Shown: positions 35,400 through 44,246, counted from the first letter of the stretch. The stretch is DNA of 64,000 bases from Dietzia sp. JS16-p6b (GCF_003052165.1 NZ_CP024869.1:2266001-2330000), one strand, 5' to 3'. Notes: generated from the sequence alone by a model not told the origin. Numbers and translations: made by a program.

Positions 35400-35428
35400 C
35401 ACGGCTCCTTTCGCGGGGCCGTGTTTTT
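35400..35428 (+). terminator. Intrinsic terminator between DUF4307 gene and greA
   Basis: Stem CACGGCTCC (35400-35408) with GGGGCCGTG (35415-35423), a short loop and TTTTT at 35424-35428, the classic intrinsic shape and one of the few with a U-tract in this window. It is 52 bp after the DUF4307 stop and 42 bp before greA. It may end the DUF4307 transcript, or act as an early terminator in the greA leader if the promoter lies upstream. Confidence 0.8.
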
Positions 35429-35469
35429 CGTACAGCAGCACACACACGAACAGATTGGAGTGCGCTCTC

Positions 35470-35967
35470 ATGGCGAACGACACCCAGGGCTACTGGTTGA
35501 CCCAGGATTCGTACGACCGCCTCATGGCCGAGAAGGAGGCGCTGATCGCCAACCGCCCGGTCATCGCCGCCGAGATCAACGAGCGGCGGGAGGAGGGCGA
35601 CCTCAAGGAGAACGCCGGGTACCACGCCGCACGCGAGCAGCAGGGCCAGGAGGAGGCCCGGATCCGGCAGCTCGACGATCTGCTGGCCACCGCCCAGGTC
35701 GGCGAGACCCCCACGGAGACCGGCGTCGCGCTGGTGGGCTCCGTCGTCCGCGCGTACTACAACGGGGACGAGGACACCAAGGAGACGTTCCTCGTGGGCA
35801 CCCGCGGTGAGGGCTCGGGCAAGGACGACCTCGAGATCTACTCCCCCGACTCCCCCCTGGGCCGCGCGATCCTGGGCGCGAAGGTCGGCGAGAGCCGCGA
35901 GTACACGACCCCCAACGGCAAGTCCGTCTCCGTGACGATCGTGACCGCGGAGCCGTACCAGAGCTGA
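35470..35967 (+). CDS. greA: Transcription elongation factor GreA
   Basis: A 165-residue factor that rescues backtracked RNA polymerase by stimulating transcript cleavage. The N-terminal coiled coil (about residues 12-78) carries the acidic tip ([31 protein letters not shown]), and the C-terminal FKBP-like domain includes [18 protein letters not shown]. The length equals mycobacterial GreA. The ATG at 35470 follows GGAG; an earlier in-frame start is not needed. It occupies the same place relative to the DUF4307 gene and mca as in M. tuberculosis. Confidence 0.96.
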   Translation: MANDTQGYWLTQDSYDRLMAEKEALIANRPVIAAEINERREEGDLKENAGYHAAREQQGQEEARIRQLDDLLATAQVGETPTETGVALVGSVVRAYYNGDEDTKETFLVGTRGEGSGKDDLEIYSPDSPLGRAILGAKVGESREYTTPNGKSVSVTIVTAEPYQS

Positions 35968-36058
35968 CCGGCCACGACGGGCCCGGTGGTAGGTTCTTGA
36001 CGTCCATCGGGCCCGGGTCGACCAGCCCGTTCCCGCGCCGGCGTAGCAGGAGTCCCAC

Positions 36059-38299
36059 GTGACAGACGGTTCCCATGACAGGCCTCTGGGCCCCGCACCG
36101 AAGATCGAGGCGGCGGCCGAGCAGGTCCTGGGACCGGCGCTGCGCACCGGGCAGTCACCGTTCGACGACGAGCTCTACACCTGGACGCCCGAGGTCGCGG
36201 AGGAGCTGGTCCGGCGCCTGGACGGTGACGCCGACGAGCACACCGACGAGGACTCCGGGGGCTCCACCCGCTCCCCCGTGATGCAGGCGCTCCACGACCA
36301 GTTGGAGGGCGCCCCGCGTCCGGTGGTGCTGCTGGCCGCCGAGCTCCTGTACATCCAGCAGCTGCCCCTGTCCACGGTCACCGCGCGCCTCAAGCGGGGG
36401 CGGATCCGGGACGTCCTGTCCTGGGTGGACGACGCTCCGGAGATCCCCAGGGCCCTCGACGAGGCGCTCGGCGAGAAGGGCCCGCTCACCGGTGGCCTGG
36501 GGTTCAACGTCCAGATGCGCGAACATCTGCGGTGGTTGTGCACGTTCATCATTCACTGGGCCGAGTTGGAGTCGGCCGAGCGGGACGCGGCGCTCACGGA
36601 CCCGTGGGAGTTCCAGCGCGCCGCCCGCTCGACGCCCGGGGACTGGCGGGCCATCCGCTACAGCCTGCAGTATCTCGCCTGGCCCGGGTACTTCCAGCCG
36701 GTCGTCAAGCACGAGCACAAGACCCGGATCCGCGACGCCTTCGCCGAGCTGATCGGCGGGCCGTCCGGGATCGACGAGCTCGACATCGACCAGGACCTGC
36801 ACCGCATCGCCGAGACCCTCACCGCCCAACTCGGGCAACCCGTCGACTGGTACCGCGGCGCGATCGCCAACCAGTGGCAGCGCCACCGCGACGACCACTC
36901 CCGCCGCGCGTGGCTGGTCCGGCCCGGACGTGGCGGCGTCGGCCAGGCCGGGCAGTGGGTCGCGCAGAACCGGATCGCGCTGCCCGCCTCACACCTGCCC
37001 CGCATCCCCGCGCACGCCAGTCGGCTCGAGGTGTCCCAGGCCGTCGAGCAGGGCTATCCGCACCTGGACTACCAGGCGCGGTTCCAGCTCACGGCCGAGC
37101 TGCACACCTTCCTGTCCCGGATGAGCCCCCAGGACGTGGTGGCCACGGTCGCCGACGCCAAACTGCACCTGGGCACCCTCACCGACGACCTGGGCTACGT
37201 CGACGACGGTGGCCAGCAACTCGAGCGCTCGGTGAGGTGGCACTCGGTCACGCTCGACCTGGACACCCTCCCCAGCCCGCTCTCCGAGTTGATCGGGGAG
37301 CCCGGCACGGTCGTGGACCTCACCGACGGCCTGGACGCCCTGCTCGCCGCCATGCACCCCGGCCGGCACTCCGCCGAGTCCCAGGTGGCCGAGGCCCCGG
37401 GCGCGGGAACGGTTCCCACCCTCCCCGACATCACCGACGAGCTCGCCGACAGCCTGCACATGCCGCGCAGGGAGCTGCAGGAGATCGTGGACACCCTGCA
37501 GGAGCGGCAACAGATCGTCTTCTACGGGCCCCCCGGCACCGGCAAGACCTACCTCGCGCAGGAACTCGCCCGCTTCCTCGCCGGCGCCGACGACCCGAGC
37601 CGCGTGCAGCTCGTCCAGTTCCACCCCAGCTACGCCTACGAGGACTTCTTCGAGGGCTACCGTCCCACCCTCACCGAATCGGGCCAGCCCGGCTTCGCCC
37701 TTCAGGCCGGCCCGCTGCGCCGCCAGGCCGCGCGCGCGACGTCGGATTCCGGCCGGGAGCACCCGAGTTTCCTCATCATCGACGAGATGAACCGGGCCGA
37801 CCTGGCGCGGGTGTTCGGCGAGATGTACTTCCTGCTCGAGTACCGCGACCGCACGGTCCTGCCCCAGTACAGTCCCGACACCTCGTTCCGGCTGCCGCGC
37901 AACCTGTTCATCATCGGCACCATGAACACCGCCGACCGGTCGATCGCCATGGTCGACGCGGCGATCCGGCGGCGGTTCGCGTTCATGGAACTCCACCCGG
38001 ACACCCCGCCCGTCGCGGGGGTGCTGCGGCGGCACCTCGAGGCCCGCGGCGAGACCACCGAGCCCGCCGACCTGCTGGAGGCGCTCAACTCGGAGATCGA
38101 CGACTCGGACCGCGACCTGCGCATCGGTCCGTCGTACTTCATGAAGGACCGGGCCACCGACCCAGGCGGGCTCGAGGCGATCTGGCGGTACGACCTGCTC
38201 CCGCTGCTCGAGGAGCACTACTACGGGCGCCTGTCGCGAGCCGAGGTCCACGAGCGCTTCGGGCTCGCCACACTGCGTCGGAAGATCGGCCGGGCGTGA
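36059..38299 (+). CDS. mcrB: McrB-like AAA+ GTPase subunit
   Basis: A 746-residue protein. The first 450 residues are a variable domain with no family I recognise, probably sensing the target. A C-terminal AAA+ motor follows, with Walker A GPPGTGKT at about 490-497, a Walker B region IIDEMNRADLARVFGEMYFLLE, and the McrB signature MNTADRSIAMVDAAIRRRF from 622. The N-terminus lacks an evident DUF3578 methylcytosine reader. It starts with GTG at 36059 and its stop overlaps the McrC-like gene (GTGA). McrBC systems cut modified foreign DNA, but the partner here seems to lack nuclease residues, so the system may act another way. Confidence 0.88.
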   Translation: MTDGSHDRPLGPAPKIEAAAEQVLGPALRTGQSPFDDELYTWTPEVAEELVRRLDGDADEHTDEDSGGSTRSPVMQALHDQLEGAPRPVVLLAAELLYIQQLPLSTVTARLKRGRIRDVLSWVDDAPEIPRALDEALGEKGPLTGGLGFNVQMREHLRWLCTFIIHWAELESAERDAALTDPWEFQRAARSTPGDWRAIRYSLQYLAWPGYFQPVVKHEHKTRIRDAFAELIGGPSGIDELDIDQDLHRIAETLTAQLGQPVDWYRGAIANQWQRHRDDHSRRAWLVRPGRGGVGQAGQWVAQNRIALPASHLPRIPAHASRLEVSQAVEQGYPHLDYQARFQLTAELHTFLSRMSPQDVVATVADAKLHLGTLTDDLGYVDDGGQQLERSVRWHSVTLDLDTLPSPLSELIGEPGTVVDLTDGLDALLAAMHPGRHSAESQVAEAPGAGTVPTLPDITDELADSLHMPRRELQEIVDTLQERQQIVFYGPPGTGKTYLAQELARFLAGADDPSRVQLVQFHPSYAYEDFFEGYRPTLTESGQPGFALQAGPLRRQAARATSDSGREHPSFLIIDEMNRADLARVFGEMYFLLEYRDRTVLPQYSPDTSFRLPRNLFIIGTMNTADRSIAMVDAAIRRRFAFMELHPDTPPVAGVLRRHLEARGETTEPADLLEALNSEIDDSDRDLRIGPSYFMKDRATDPGGLEAIWRYDLLPLLEEHYYGRLSRAEVHERFGLATLRRKIGRA

Positions 38300-39654
38300 C
38301 CTCCCCCTCGGCGGGCTCCGCGGCGTCGGAGACCATCGAGTTCGACGAGTTCGACAGACGCGGCCGGCTCGTCACCCTGAGCTGGGAGGGCGCTCAGCAC
38401 CTGTCGCAGACCGGGTTGGTCGAGGTACTGCCCGCCGGCCGCGACACCTGGCGGCTGATCCCGTGCGGCAGCGTCGGCTCGGTCCGCGTCGAGGGCCTGG
38501 CCGTGAGAGTCCTGCCCGCGGCCAACCTCGGCCTGACGCAGTTGTTCTTCCTGCTCGACCACGCGGCCGAGTCGGCGTTCCTCCCGTCCGCCGTCCAGGC
38601 GAGGGACGACGACGAGCTGTGGGTCTCCGTGGCCGAATCCATGGCCGCGTTGGCGCATCAGGCCCTGTCGTCGGGGCTGCTGCGCGGGTACCGCAGGGTC
38701 GACGAGGCACTGACCACCGTGCGCGGACGGATCCGCCTTGGGGACCAGATCCGCCGCCACCCGGGAATGACCATCCCCCTGGAGGTCACCTACTCGGAGT
38801 TCACCCCGGACATCGCCGAGAACCGCATCCTGCGCACGGCCGCGCACCGTCTGCAGTTCCTGCCCGACCTGCCCGACGCCACCCGGCGACGGTTGGCGAT
38901 GGTGGACGCGCGGCTCGCGGACGCCACGCTCATCGGCCAGGGCGCCCCGGTCCCCGCCTGGACGCGGACCCGTCTCAACGCCCGGTTCCAGAACGCGCTC
39001 GCCCTGGCCGACCGGATCGTGCGCCGCATCTCCGTCGAGGTGGAGGACGGTCACGCGGCGTCGGCCGCGTTCGTCACCGAGATGCCGGAGCTGTTCGAGC
39101 GTTTCGTCGAGGCCGAACTGACCGCGGCCCTCGACGGCTGTGGGGGCCGGGTGCTGCACAACCCGGTCGTCCACCTCGACTCCGGGATCGAGGAGAGCAC
39201 GCCGGAGGGGCGCTCCGGGGTCGAGGGCGGATCCGGAGAGGACTCCGCCGATGGGCGCGGTCGCCACAGCGCTCCCGAGTCGGAAGGCGACCACATCTCG
39301 GTGCGGACCGGGCTGGTGTACGAGGTCGAGGGCCGACCCGTCACCACCTTCGTCCCCACGTATCCCACCGACCGCCGGGCCCGCGCCGCCGAGCACTACC
39401 GCCTGCTCGCGGCCTGCACCGCACTCGGGGTGGACCGTGCCTTCCTCGTCTATCCGGCCCAGCGCCGCGACGACGCACCGCAACCGCGGCGGATAGTGCA
39501 CACCGATATCTCGATCGTCGAGTACCCGGTCGATCTCTCGATGGGGCCCGCCGAGGCGCGCAGGACTATCGTCGAACTGTCACAGCAGGCCCGCGAGCTC
39601 GCGGCACGCGGCACCGCACGCCACCGCACCGGAGGGAGACGCCACGCCAGATGA
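38296..39654 (+). CDS. mcrC: McrC-like protein with degenerate nuclease site
   Basis: A 452-residue McrC-family protein. The N-terminal part with LGLTQLFFLLDHAAESAF, LLRGYRRVDEALTTVRGRIRLGDQIRRHPGMTIPLEVTYSEFTPDIAENRILRTA (shown in pieces) is normal for McrC and contacts the McrB motor. The PD-(D/E)xK part should contain an Asp in R-P-D and then D-x-K. Here residues 337-339 read Arg-Thr-Gly and 353-356 read Val-Pro-Thr-Tyr, so the catalytic acids and lysine are missing, although HYRLLAACTALGVDRAFLVYP after them is conserved. A 40-residue Gly/Ser/Glu-rich insert precedes the site. Its stop overlaps the esterase gene (ATGA). Confidence 0.85.
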   Translation: MTSPSAGSAASETIEFDEFDRRGRLVTLSWEGAQHLSQTGLVEVLPAGRDTWRLIPCGSVGSVRVEGLAVRVLPAANLGLTQLFFLLDHAAESAFLPSAVQARDDDELWVSVAESMAALAHQALSSGLLRGYRRVDEALTTVRGRIRLGDQIRRHPGMTIPLEVTYSEFTPDIAENRILRTAAHRLQFLPDLPDATRRRLAMVDARLADATLIGQGAPVPAWTRTRLNARFQNALALADRIVRRISVEVEDGHAASAAFVTEMPELFERFVEAELTAALDGCGGRVLHNPVVHLDSGIEESTPEGRSGVEGGSGEDSADGRGRHSAPESEGDHISVRTGLVYEVEGRPVTTFVPTYPTDRRARAAEHYRLLAACTALGVDRAFLVYPAQRRDDAPQPRRIVHTDISIVEYPVDLSMGPAEARRTIVELSQQARELAARGTARHRTGGRRHAR

Positions 39655-40847
39655 CCGACGCAGATGATCCGGCGCGCAAGATCGTCGTCAACCTCGCTCT
39701 GGTGGCCGTGGGCACGGTCGGCGCCTACCGGGGCGCGTACGAACTCCTGGCCCAGCAGGCCAGAACCGCCCGGCGGGTGATCCCCAAACCCACCTCCCGC
39801 CCCTTCGACGGCGACGGCCTCTATCGCCCCGGGGCCGTCACCGCCGAGCCGTGGCGCCCCGGCATGACGTGCGATGTCCACATGGTGATCTTCGGCGACT
39901 CGCTCGCGGCCGGCCTGGGCGCGGATTCCCCCGGCGAGCTGCCCGGCGTCCTCCTCGCCCGCGGCTTGGCGGAGGAGGCGGGGTGGAACGTGCGGTTGAG
40001 CATCAAGGCGATCGTCGGTGCCACCTCCAAAGGTCTCGCGGGCCAGGTCGAGGCCATGCAGATCGCACACGGCGATCCCGACATCTCGGTGATCCTCATC
40101 GGCGGCAACGACATCACGGCCCGCAACGCGATCGGCCCGTCGGCGCGACGGGTGGGTGAGGCCGTCGAGGCGCTGCGAGGGGGCGGGTCCCACGTGGTGG
40201 TGGGCACCTGCCCCGACCTCGGGACCATCAAGCCCGTCCCGCAACCATTGCGATCGGTCATGGCCACCCTCAGCCGGCGCCTGGCCGCGGCTCAGGCGGT
40301 CCAGGTCCGCCGGGCGGGCGGGGTGCCGGTCTCGCTGGCCGAGGCGCTGGCCCCGGAGTTTCACAAACGCGGTGAGAGCCTGTTCTCGCCCGACCGCTTC
40401 CACCCCAACTCCGCCGGCTACGAACTCGCCGCCGGGCTGCTGCTGCCCGCCGTGTGCGTGGCGCTCGGGGTGTGGGACGAGGTCCCGGAGGAGCAGGTAC
40501 CCCACGACGCCGACGAGGCCGCCGAGTCGCTGGAGGCCGCGGAGAGCGCCGCCGACGACGCGGAGACCGCCGCCGCGTCGGACGCACTCGACCCGGACCA
40601 CACACAGCGCGAGTCGGTCGTGGCCAGGCTGACCAAGCGCCTGACCGACTTCGTCCGGACCCACGAGGACGCGGACGACGCCGACGAGAACACGTACCTG
40701 CATAATGAGGACGTGGACGGCGACCCAGAGAGCACTGGCGATGCCCGCGAGGCTGCGGACACCCTCCGCCGCCGGAGCCGGATCCTGCGCCTGGCCCGCC
40801 CCTCGCGGGACCAGTCGGACCCCGGTCACCCGACCGACCACACATAG
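39651..40847 (+). CDS. SGNH/GDSL-type esterase, Rv1075c-like
   Basis: A 398-residue protein with an N-terminal hydrophobic segment (IVVNLALVAVGTVGAY) that anchors or exports it, an SGNH hydrolase domain, and a long acidic C-terminal tail (about 285-398, rich in Asp, Glu and Ala). Catalytic residues: Ser84 in FGDSLAAG, block III GGNDI, and Asp248/His251 in DRFHPN. The M. tuberculosis homologue Rv1075c is a GDSL esterase next to fadA3, as here. It starts inside the McrC-like stop codon (ATGA), though the coupling is probably accidental. It may act on cell-envelope lipids or glycans. Confidence 0.88.
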   Translation: MTDADDPARKIVVNLALVAVGTVGAYRGAYELLAQQARTARRVIPKPTSRPFDGDGLYRPGAVTAEPWRPGMTCDVHMVIFGDSLAAGLGADSPGELPGVLLARGLAEEAGWNVRLSIKAIVGATSKGLAGQVEAMQIAHGDPDISVILIGGNDITARNAIGPSARRVGEAVEALRGGGSHVVVGTCPDLGTIKPVPQPLRSVMATLSRRLAAAQAVQVRRAGGVPVSLAEALAPEFHKRGESLFSPDRFHPNSAGYELAAGLLLPAVCVALGVWDEVPEEQVPHDADEAAESLEAAESAADDAETAAASDALDPDHTQRESVVARLTKRLTDFVRTHEDADDADENTYLHNEDVDGDPESTGDAREAADTLRRRSRILRLARPSRDQSDPGHPTDHT

Positions 40848-40874
40848 CACTCAACTGCAACGAAGGAGCTTTCC

Positions 40875-42095
40875 ATGCCGGAAGCCGTGATCGTCTCGTA
40901 CGCCCGCTCCCCCATCGGGCGCGCCAACAAGGGGTCCCTCGTGGGCATCCGCTCCGATGACCTCACCGCCCAGATGGTCAAGGCCGCGCTGGACAAGGTG
41001 CCGTCGCTCGATCCCACCCAGATCGACGATCTCATGCTGGGCTGTGGCCTGCCGGGCGGTGAGCAGGGCTTCAACATGGGCCGCGTCGTCTCCGTGCTCG
41101 CCGGCCTGGACACCGTCCCCGGCACCACGGTCAACCGCTACTGCTCCTCCTCGCTGCAGACCACCCGCATGGCGCTGCACGCGATCAAGGCCGGCGAGGG
41201 CGACGTGTTCATCTCCGCCGGTGTCGAGACCGTGACCAACTTCGCCAAGGGCACCTCCGACCACTGGCCGGACACCCACAACCCGATCTTCGCCGACGCC
41301 GAGGCCCTGACCGGCACCCGCGCCGAGGGCGGCGCCCCCACGTGGACCGATCCGCGTGAGAACAACCAGTTGCCCGACGTCTACATCCCCATGGGCCAGA
41401 CGGCGGAGAACGTCGCGCAGATCACCGGCATCACCCGCGAGGAGCAGGACCACTGGGGCGTGCGGTCGCAGAACCGCGCGGTCGCCGCCGTCGAGAACGG
41501 CCACTTCGCCAACGAGATCACCCCGGTCACCATGCCCGACGGCACCGTGGTCTCCACCGACGACGGCCCGCGGCCCGGCACCACCTACGAGAAGATCTCG
41601 CAGCTCAAGCCGGTGTTCCGCCCCGACGGCACCATCGCCGCCGGCAACTGCTGCCCGCTCAACGACGGCGCCGCCGCACTCGTCATCATGAGCGACACCA
41701 AGGCCAAGGAGCTCGGCCTCACCCCGCTCGCGCGCGTGGTGTCCACCGGCGTCTCGGGCCTGTCCCCCGAGATCATGGGCCTGGGCCCGGTCGAGGCCGT
41801 CAAGAACGCGCTGCGGATCGCAGGCAAGTCGATCTCCGACATCGACCTGTTCGAGATCAACGAGGCCTTCGCCGTTCAGGTGCTCGGCTCCGCCCGTGAG
41901 CTCGGCATCGAGGAGGACAAGCTGAACATCAACGGTGGCGCGATCGCGCTGGGCCACCCGTTCGGCATGACCGGCGCCCGCATCACCGCCTCGCTCATCA
42001 ACAACCTGCAGGCGGCGGACAAGCAGTTCGGCGTGGAGACCATGTGCGTCGGCGGTGGCCAGGGCATGGCGATGGTGCTCGAGCGCCTCAGCTGA
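40875..42095 (+). CDS. fadA: Acetyl-CoA C-acyltransferase (thiolase), FadA3-like
   Basis: A 406-residue thiolase that cleaves 3-ketoacyl-CoA in beta-oxidation or condenses acetyl-CoA. Nucleophile Cys90 (NRYCSSSLQTTRMA), His in NEAFAVQVLG and GHPFGMTGARI, and the second cysteine in MCVGGGQGMAMV are all present. The ATG at 40875 has GAAGGAG at optimal spacing. It is followed by an unusually long hairpin terminator. As in M. tuberculosis, it is next to the GDSL esterase gene. Degradative (FadA) function is likely; the acyl range is unknown. Confidence 0.95.
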   Translation: MPEAVIVSYARSPIGRANKGSLVGIRSDDLTAQMVKAALDKVPSLDPTQIDDLMLGCGLPGGEQGFNMGRVVSVLAGLDTVPGTTVNRYCSSSLQTTRMALHAIKAGEGDVFISAGVETVTNFAKGTSDHWPDTHNPIFADAEALTGTRAEGGAPTWTDPRENNQLPDVYIPMGQTAENVAQITGITREEQDHWGVRSQNRAVAAVENGHFANEITPVTMPDGTVVSTDDGPRPGTTYEKISQLKPVFRPDGTIAAGNCCPLNDGAAALVIMSDTKAKELGLTPLARVVSTGVSGLSPEIMGLGPVEAVKNALRIAGKSISDIDLFEINEAFAVQVLGSARELGIEEDKLNINGGAIALGHPFGMTGARITASLINNLQAADKQFGVETMCVGGGQGMAMVLERLS

Positions 42096-42157
42096 TCCTC
42101 GGCCGCGCCGCCTGAGCTCGCGCGCCCCGGGCCCACCCGGCCCGGCCTGGTATCGAC

Positions 42158-42207
42158 AAGAGCGTTCCGGACACGTTTCCCTGGGGGTACGTGTCCGGAA
42201 CGCTCTT
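42158..42207 (+). terminator. 19-bp perfect hairpin after thiolase gene
   Basis: Arms 42158-42176 and 42189-42207 (AAGAGCGTTCCGGACACGT and its exact complement) with a 12-nt loop, 62 bp after the thiolase stop. Perfect stems of this length are strong terminators in high-GC bacteria even without a U-tract. Confidence 0.85.
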
Positions 42208-42303
42208 CTCGTCGGGTGGGCCCCCCCGCGCGTCGTTAGGTGGGCGCGCCTCCTCGGGTTCCGCGTTCTCTCTGCCCGCCTCGGACCCACTTGCGAGTCG
42301 TGA

Positions 42304-42335
42304 TTGGTCCATTCCGGACGCGTAACCCGGACCAA
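42304..42335. repeat. Inverted repeat in the gap before IS30
   Basis: TTGGTCC (42304-42310) and its complement GGACCAA (42329-42335) flank 18 bases. The 408-bp region from 42096 to 42503 holds the thiolase terminator, this repeat and the tandem array at 42370, but no convincing gene. Confidence 0.4.
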
Positions 42336-42369
42336 GGGGCCGCCGCCCGCCCCGCTCCGCGCTGTTCGC

Positions 42370-42432
42370 CAGCGCCTCATCACCTCAGCGCCACATCACC
42401 TCAGCGCCTCATCACCTCAGCGCCACATCCCT
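42370..42432. repeat. 16-bp tandem array, 4 units
   Basis: Units at 42370, 42386, 42402 and 42418 alternate between CAGCGCCTCATCACCT and CAGCGCCACATCACCT; the last is degenerate. It sits just before the IS30 element in gene-free DNA. The alternating variants suggest duplication of a 32-bp pair. Confidence 0.8.
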
Positions 42433-42503
42433 CACCGCCGCCCCGCTCCAGCACCCTGCGCCCGAAACGCCGACGCCACCCAGATGCCCACCTCGGGTTC
42501 TAG

Positions 42504-44160
42504 GGATCGTTGCAACACGATGGATTCCTAGGTTGAGGCTAGTAGGTCTCGCATCCGTTCGGCGGGGGTCTCGAAGTTGAGGGTCTTGCGGGGGCGGGCG
42601 TTGAGCTCCTGGGCGACGTGCTCGAGATCCTCGGGGCCGAAGACGCTCAGGTCGGTTCCCTTGGGGAAGTACTGGCGCAGCAGCCCGTTGGTGTTCTCGT
42701 TCGATCCCCGCTGCCAGGGGCTGGCCGGGTCGCAGAAGTACACCGGGCAGCCGGTGGCGATCGAGAACGACTTGTGACCGGCCATCTCGCAGCCCTGGTC
42801 CCAGGTCAGCGATCCGCGCAGGTGCTCGGGCAGGGTCGAGATGACCTTGACGAGCTGGTCTCGGACGGCCTCGGCGGTGTGGCCATCTGGCAGGTGCACG
42901 AGCATGACGTAGCGGGTGCTGCGCTCGACCAGGGTGCCGATCGCCGAGGCGTTCCCGGCGCCCAGGATTAGATCTCCCTCCCAGTGGCCGGGCACCGCCC
43001 GGTCCTCGACCTCGGCGGGCCGGTCGGAGATCATCACCATCTCATCGACGAACCTGCTGCGCCGCTGATCAGGGCGCTTGCGAGGGATCCGCCTGGCACG
43101 ACCGGTCCGGAGAGCTGCCTGGACCTGCCGCTTGAGGCCACCGCGGGATTGCAGGTACAGGGCTTGGTAGATCGTCTCGACGCACACCCATATAGCCTGA
43201 TCGTCGGGGAACTGCCGGCGCAACGCTCCGGCAATCTGCTCGGGCGAGTGCCGTAGCGACAACCGCTCCTGGATGAACGCCGCCAGAGCCGGGTTGGCGG
43301 CGATCTTGGCGACCTTGGGCCGGAACCGTCGCAGCACGCTGCGCCGGTGGGCCTGATGTGGCTCGTAGCGGCCCTCATTGCTGCTGTTACGTGCGATCTC
43401 GCGAGAGACCGTACCGGGACTGCGGCCTACCTGGCGGGCGATCTCGCGGATGCCCTTGCCCGCCCGGCGCAGGTCGGCGATCTTCTCCCGCTCGAGTACT
43501 GACAGGTAACGGCTCGAGATGACCTTCTCGACCCGCTCGACAGGCACGATTTCCACCGGCACCGCCTGGCGGCCCGGGACGCACTCCAAGACACTCATCA
43601 GACGGTTATAGAGGCCGACGTCCGGGCCGGCGGGGACAAACGCCGATCGTGGCTGACCATTGCGTTTGGTCACGCCCTTATCCCAGTCCAGCGCCGTTTC
43701 GACGCTGATCCCCACCGCCTTGGCCGCCCCACGACGATCCATCGACCGGGCCCGCAAGAGCAGGTACTCGCACCGCCTGGTCGTCGACTTGCGGGTAACG
43801 CCATCGCAGTGGCGAACCCACAACCCGGCGGCCATCCCGACCCGGTACACCACCGACGAGCCGACCCCGACGGCACGAGCGACGTCCATCGGCTCCATCC
43901 CCGACGCCAACGCCGCCCTGATCGTCGCTCGCTCGTCACCAGTTGAATGCCGCTTCGTCGACACCGGCCACTTGCGCGAGTGCGCCAACGCAAGCGCCCG
44001 CCCGTAATGCACCCCGACCCGGCCGGCCGCCGCACGAACCGAAAGCCCGCCACAAACCAGCGACTCCAGCTCCGACTCCTGCACCGGCGAGATCTCCCAC
44101 ACAGAGCCCTCAGCAGCCACAACGCAACACCTCGATCACACTCAGGTGTTGCAACGACTC
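42504..44160 (-). mobile_element. IS30-family insertion sequence, about 1.66 kb
   Basis: The ends are imperfect inverted repeats: GGATCGTTGCAACAC at 42504-42518 and, read inward on the other strand, GAGTCGTTGCAACAC from 44160 to 44146 (13 of 15 identical). Each end is flanked by CTAG (42500-42503 and 44161-44164), which may be a 4-bp target duplication. One intact transposase gene fills the element. It inserted between the thiolase and Bax-inhibitor genes, which are close in related genomes. Intact ends and gene suggest a recent arrival. Confidence 0.85.
42528..44120 (-). CDS. IS30-family transposase
   Basis: A 530-residue transposase, longer than classic IS30 (about 380), with N-terminal helix-turn-helix regions (SVRAAAGRVGVHYGRAL, ARAVGVGSSVVYRVG and LRRAGKGIREIARQVGRSPGTVSREIARNSS) that bind the ends, then the DDE core. 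Catalytic residues: Asp in VPGHWEGDLILG, Asp in LTWDQGCEMAGH, and Glu in GSNENTNGLLRQYFPKG. No frameshift or stop interrupts it. GTG start at 44120. It catalyses cut-and-paste or circle-mediated movement of the element. The long N-terminal extension is usual for actinobacterial IS30 relatives. Confidence 0.95.
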   Translation of the reverse strand: MAAEGSVWEISPVQESELESLVCGGLSVRAAAGRVGVHYGRALALAHSRKWPVSTKRHSTGDERATIRAALASGMEPMDVARAVGVGSSVVYRVGMAAGLWVRHCDGVTRKSTTRRCEYLLLRARSMDRRGAAKAVGISVETALDWDKGVTKRNGQPRSAFVPAGPDVGLYNRLMSVLECVPGRQAVPVEIVPVERVEKVISSRYLSVLEREKIADLRRAGKGIREIARQVGRSPGTVSREIARNSSNEGRYEPHQAHRRSVLRRFRPKVAKIAANPALAAFIQERLSLRHSPEQIAGALRRQFPDDQAIWVCVETIYQALYLQSRGGLKRQVQAALRTGRARRIPRKRPDQRRSRFVDEMVMISDRPAEVEDRAVPGHWEGDLILGAGNASAIGTLVERSTRYVMLVHLPDGHTAEAVRDQLVKVISTLPEHLRGSLTWDQGCEMAGHKSFSIATGCPVYFCDPASPWQRGSNENTNGLLRQYFPKGTDLSVFGPEDLEHVAQELNARPRKTLNFETPAERMRDLLAST

Positions 44161-44189
44161 CTAGAATTCGCCCACACCCCGGAAATGAC

Positions 44190-44226
44190 TGCGGCCCCGG
44201 CTCCCGTGTCAGGAGCCGGGGCCGCA
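44190..44226 (-). terminator. Terminator of the Bax-inhibitor gene
   Basis: A 15-bp perfect stem (44190-44204 with 44212-44226, core GCGGCCCCGGCTCC) and a 7-nt loop, 20 bp after the stop at 44247 on the minus strand and next to the right end of the IS30 element. Confidence 0.85.
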
Positions 44227-44246
44227 GGCGCTACCGCTCGCGCTGA

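Noticed and set aside
36532-39654. A very long 1040-residue frame overlapping the McrB and McrC genes
   Set aside because: The first part is an out-of-frame reading of McrB with Arg/Pro/Gly-rich content; only the last 452 residues (the McrC-like protein) are real.
42096-42503. A gene in the gap between the thiolase and the IS30 element
   Set aside because: All frames give low-complexity Pro/Arg-rich products without ribosome sites; the stretch is better explained by a terminator, an inverted repeat and a tandem array.
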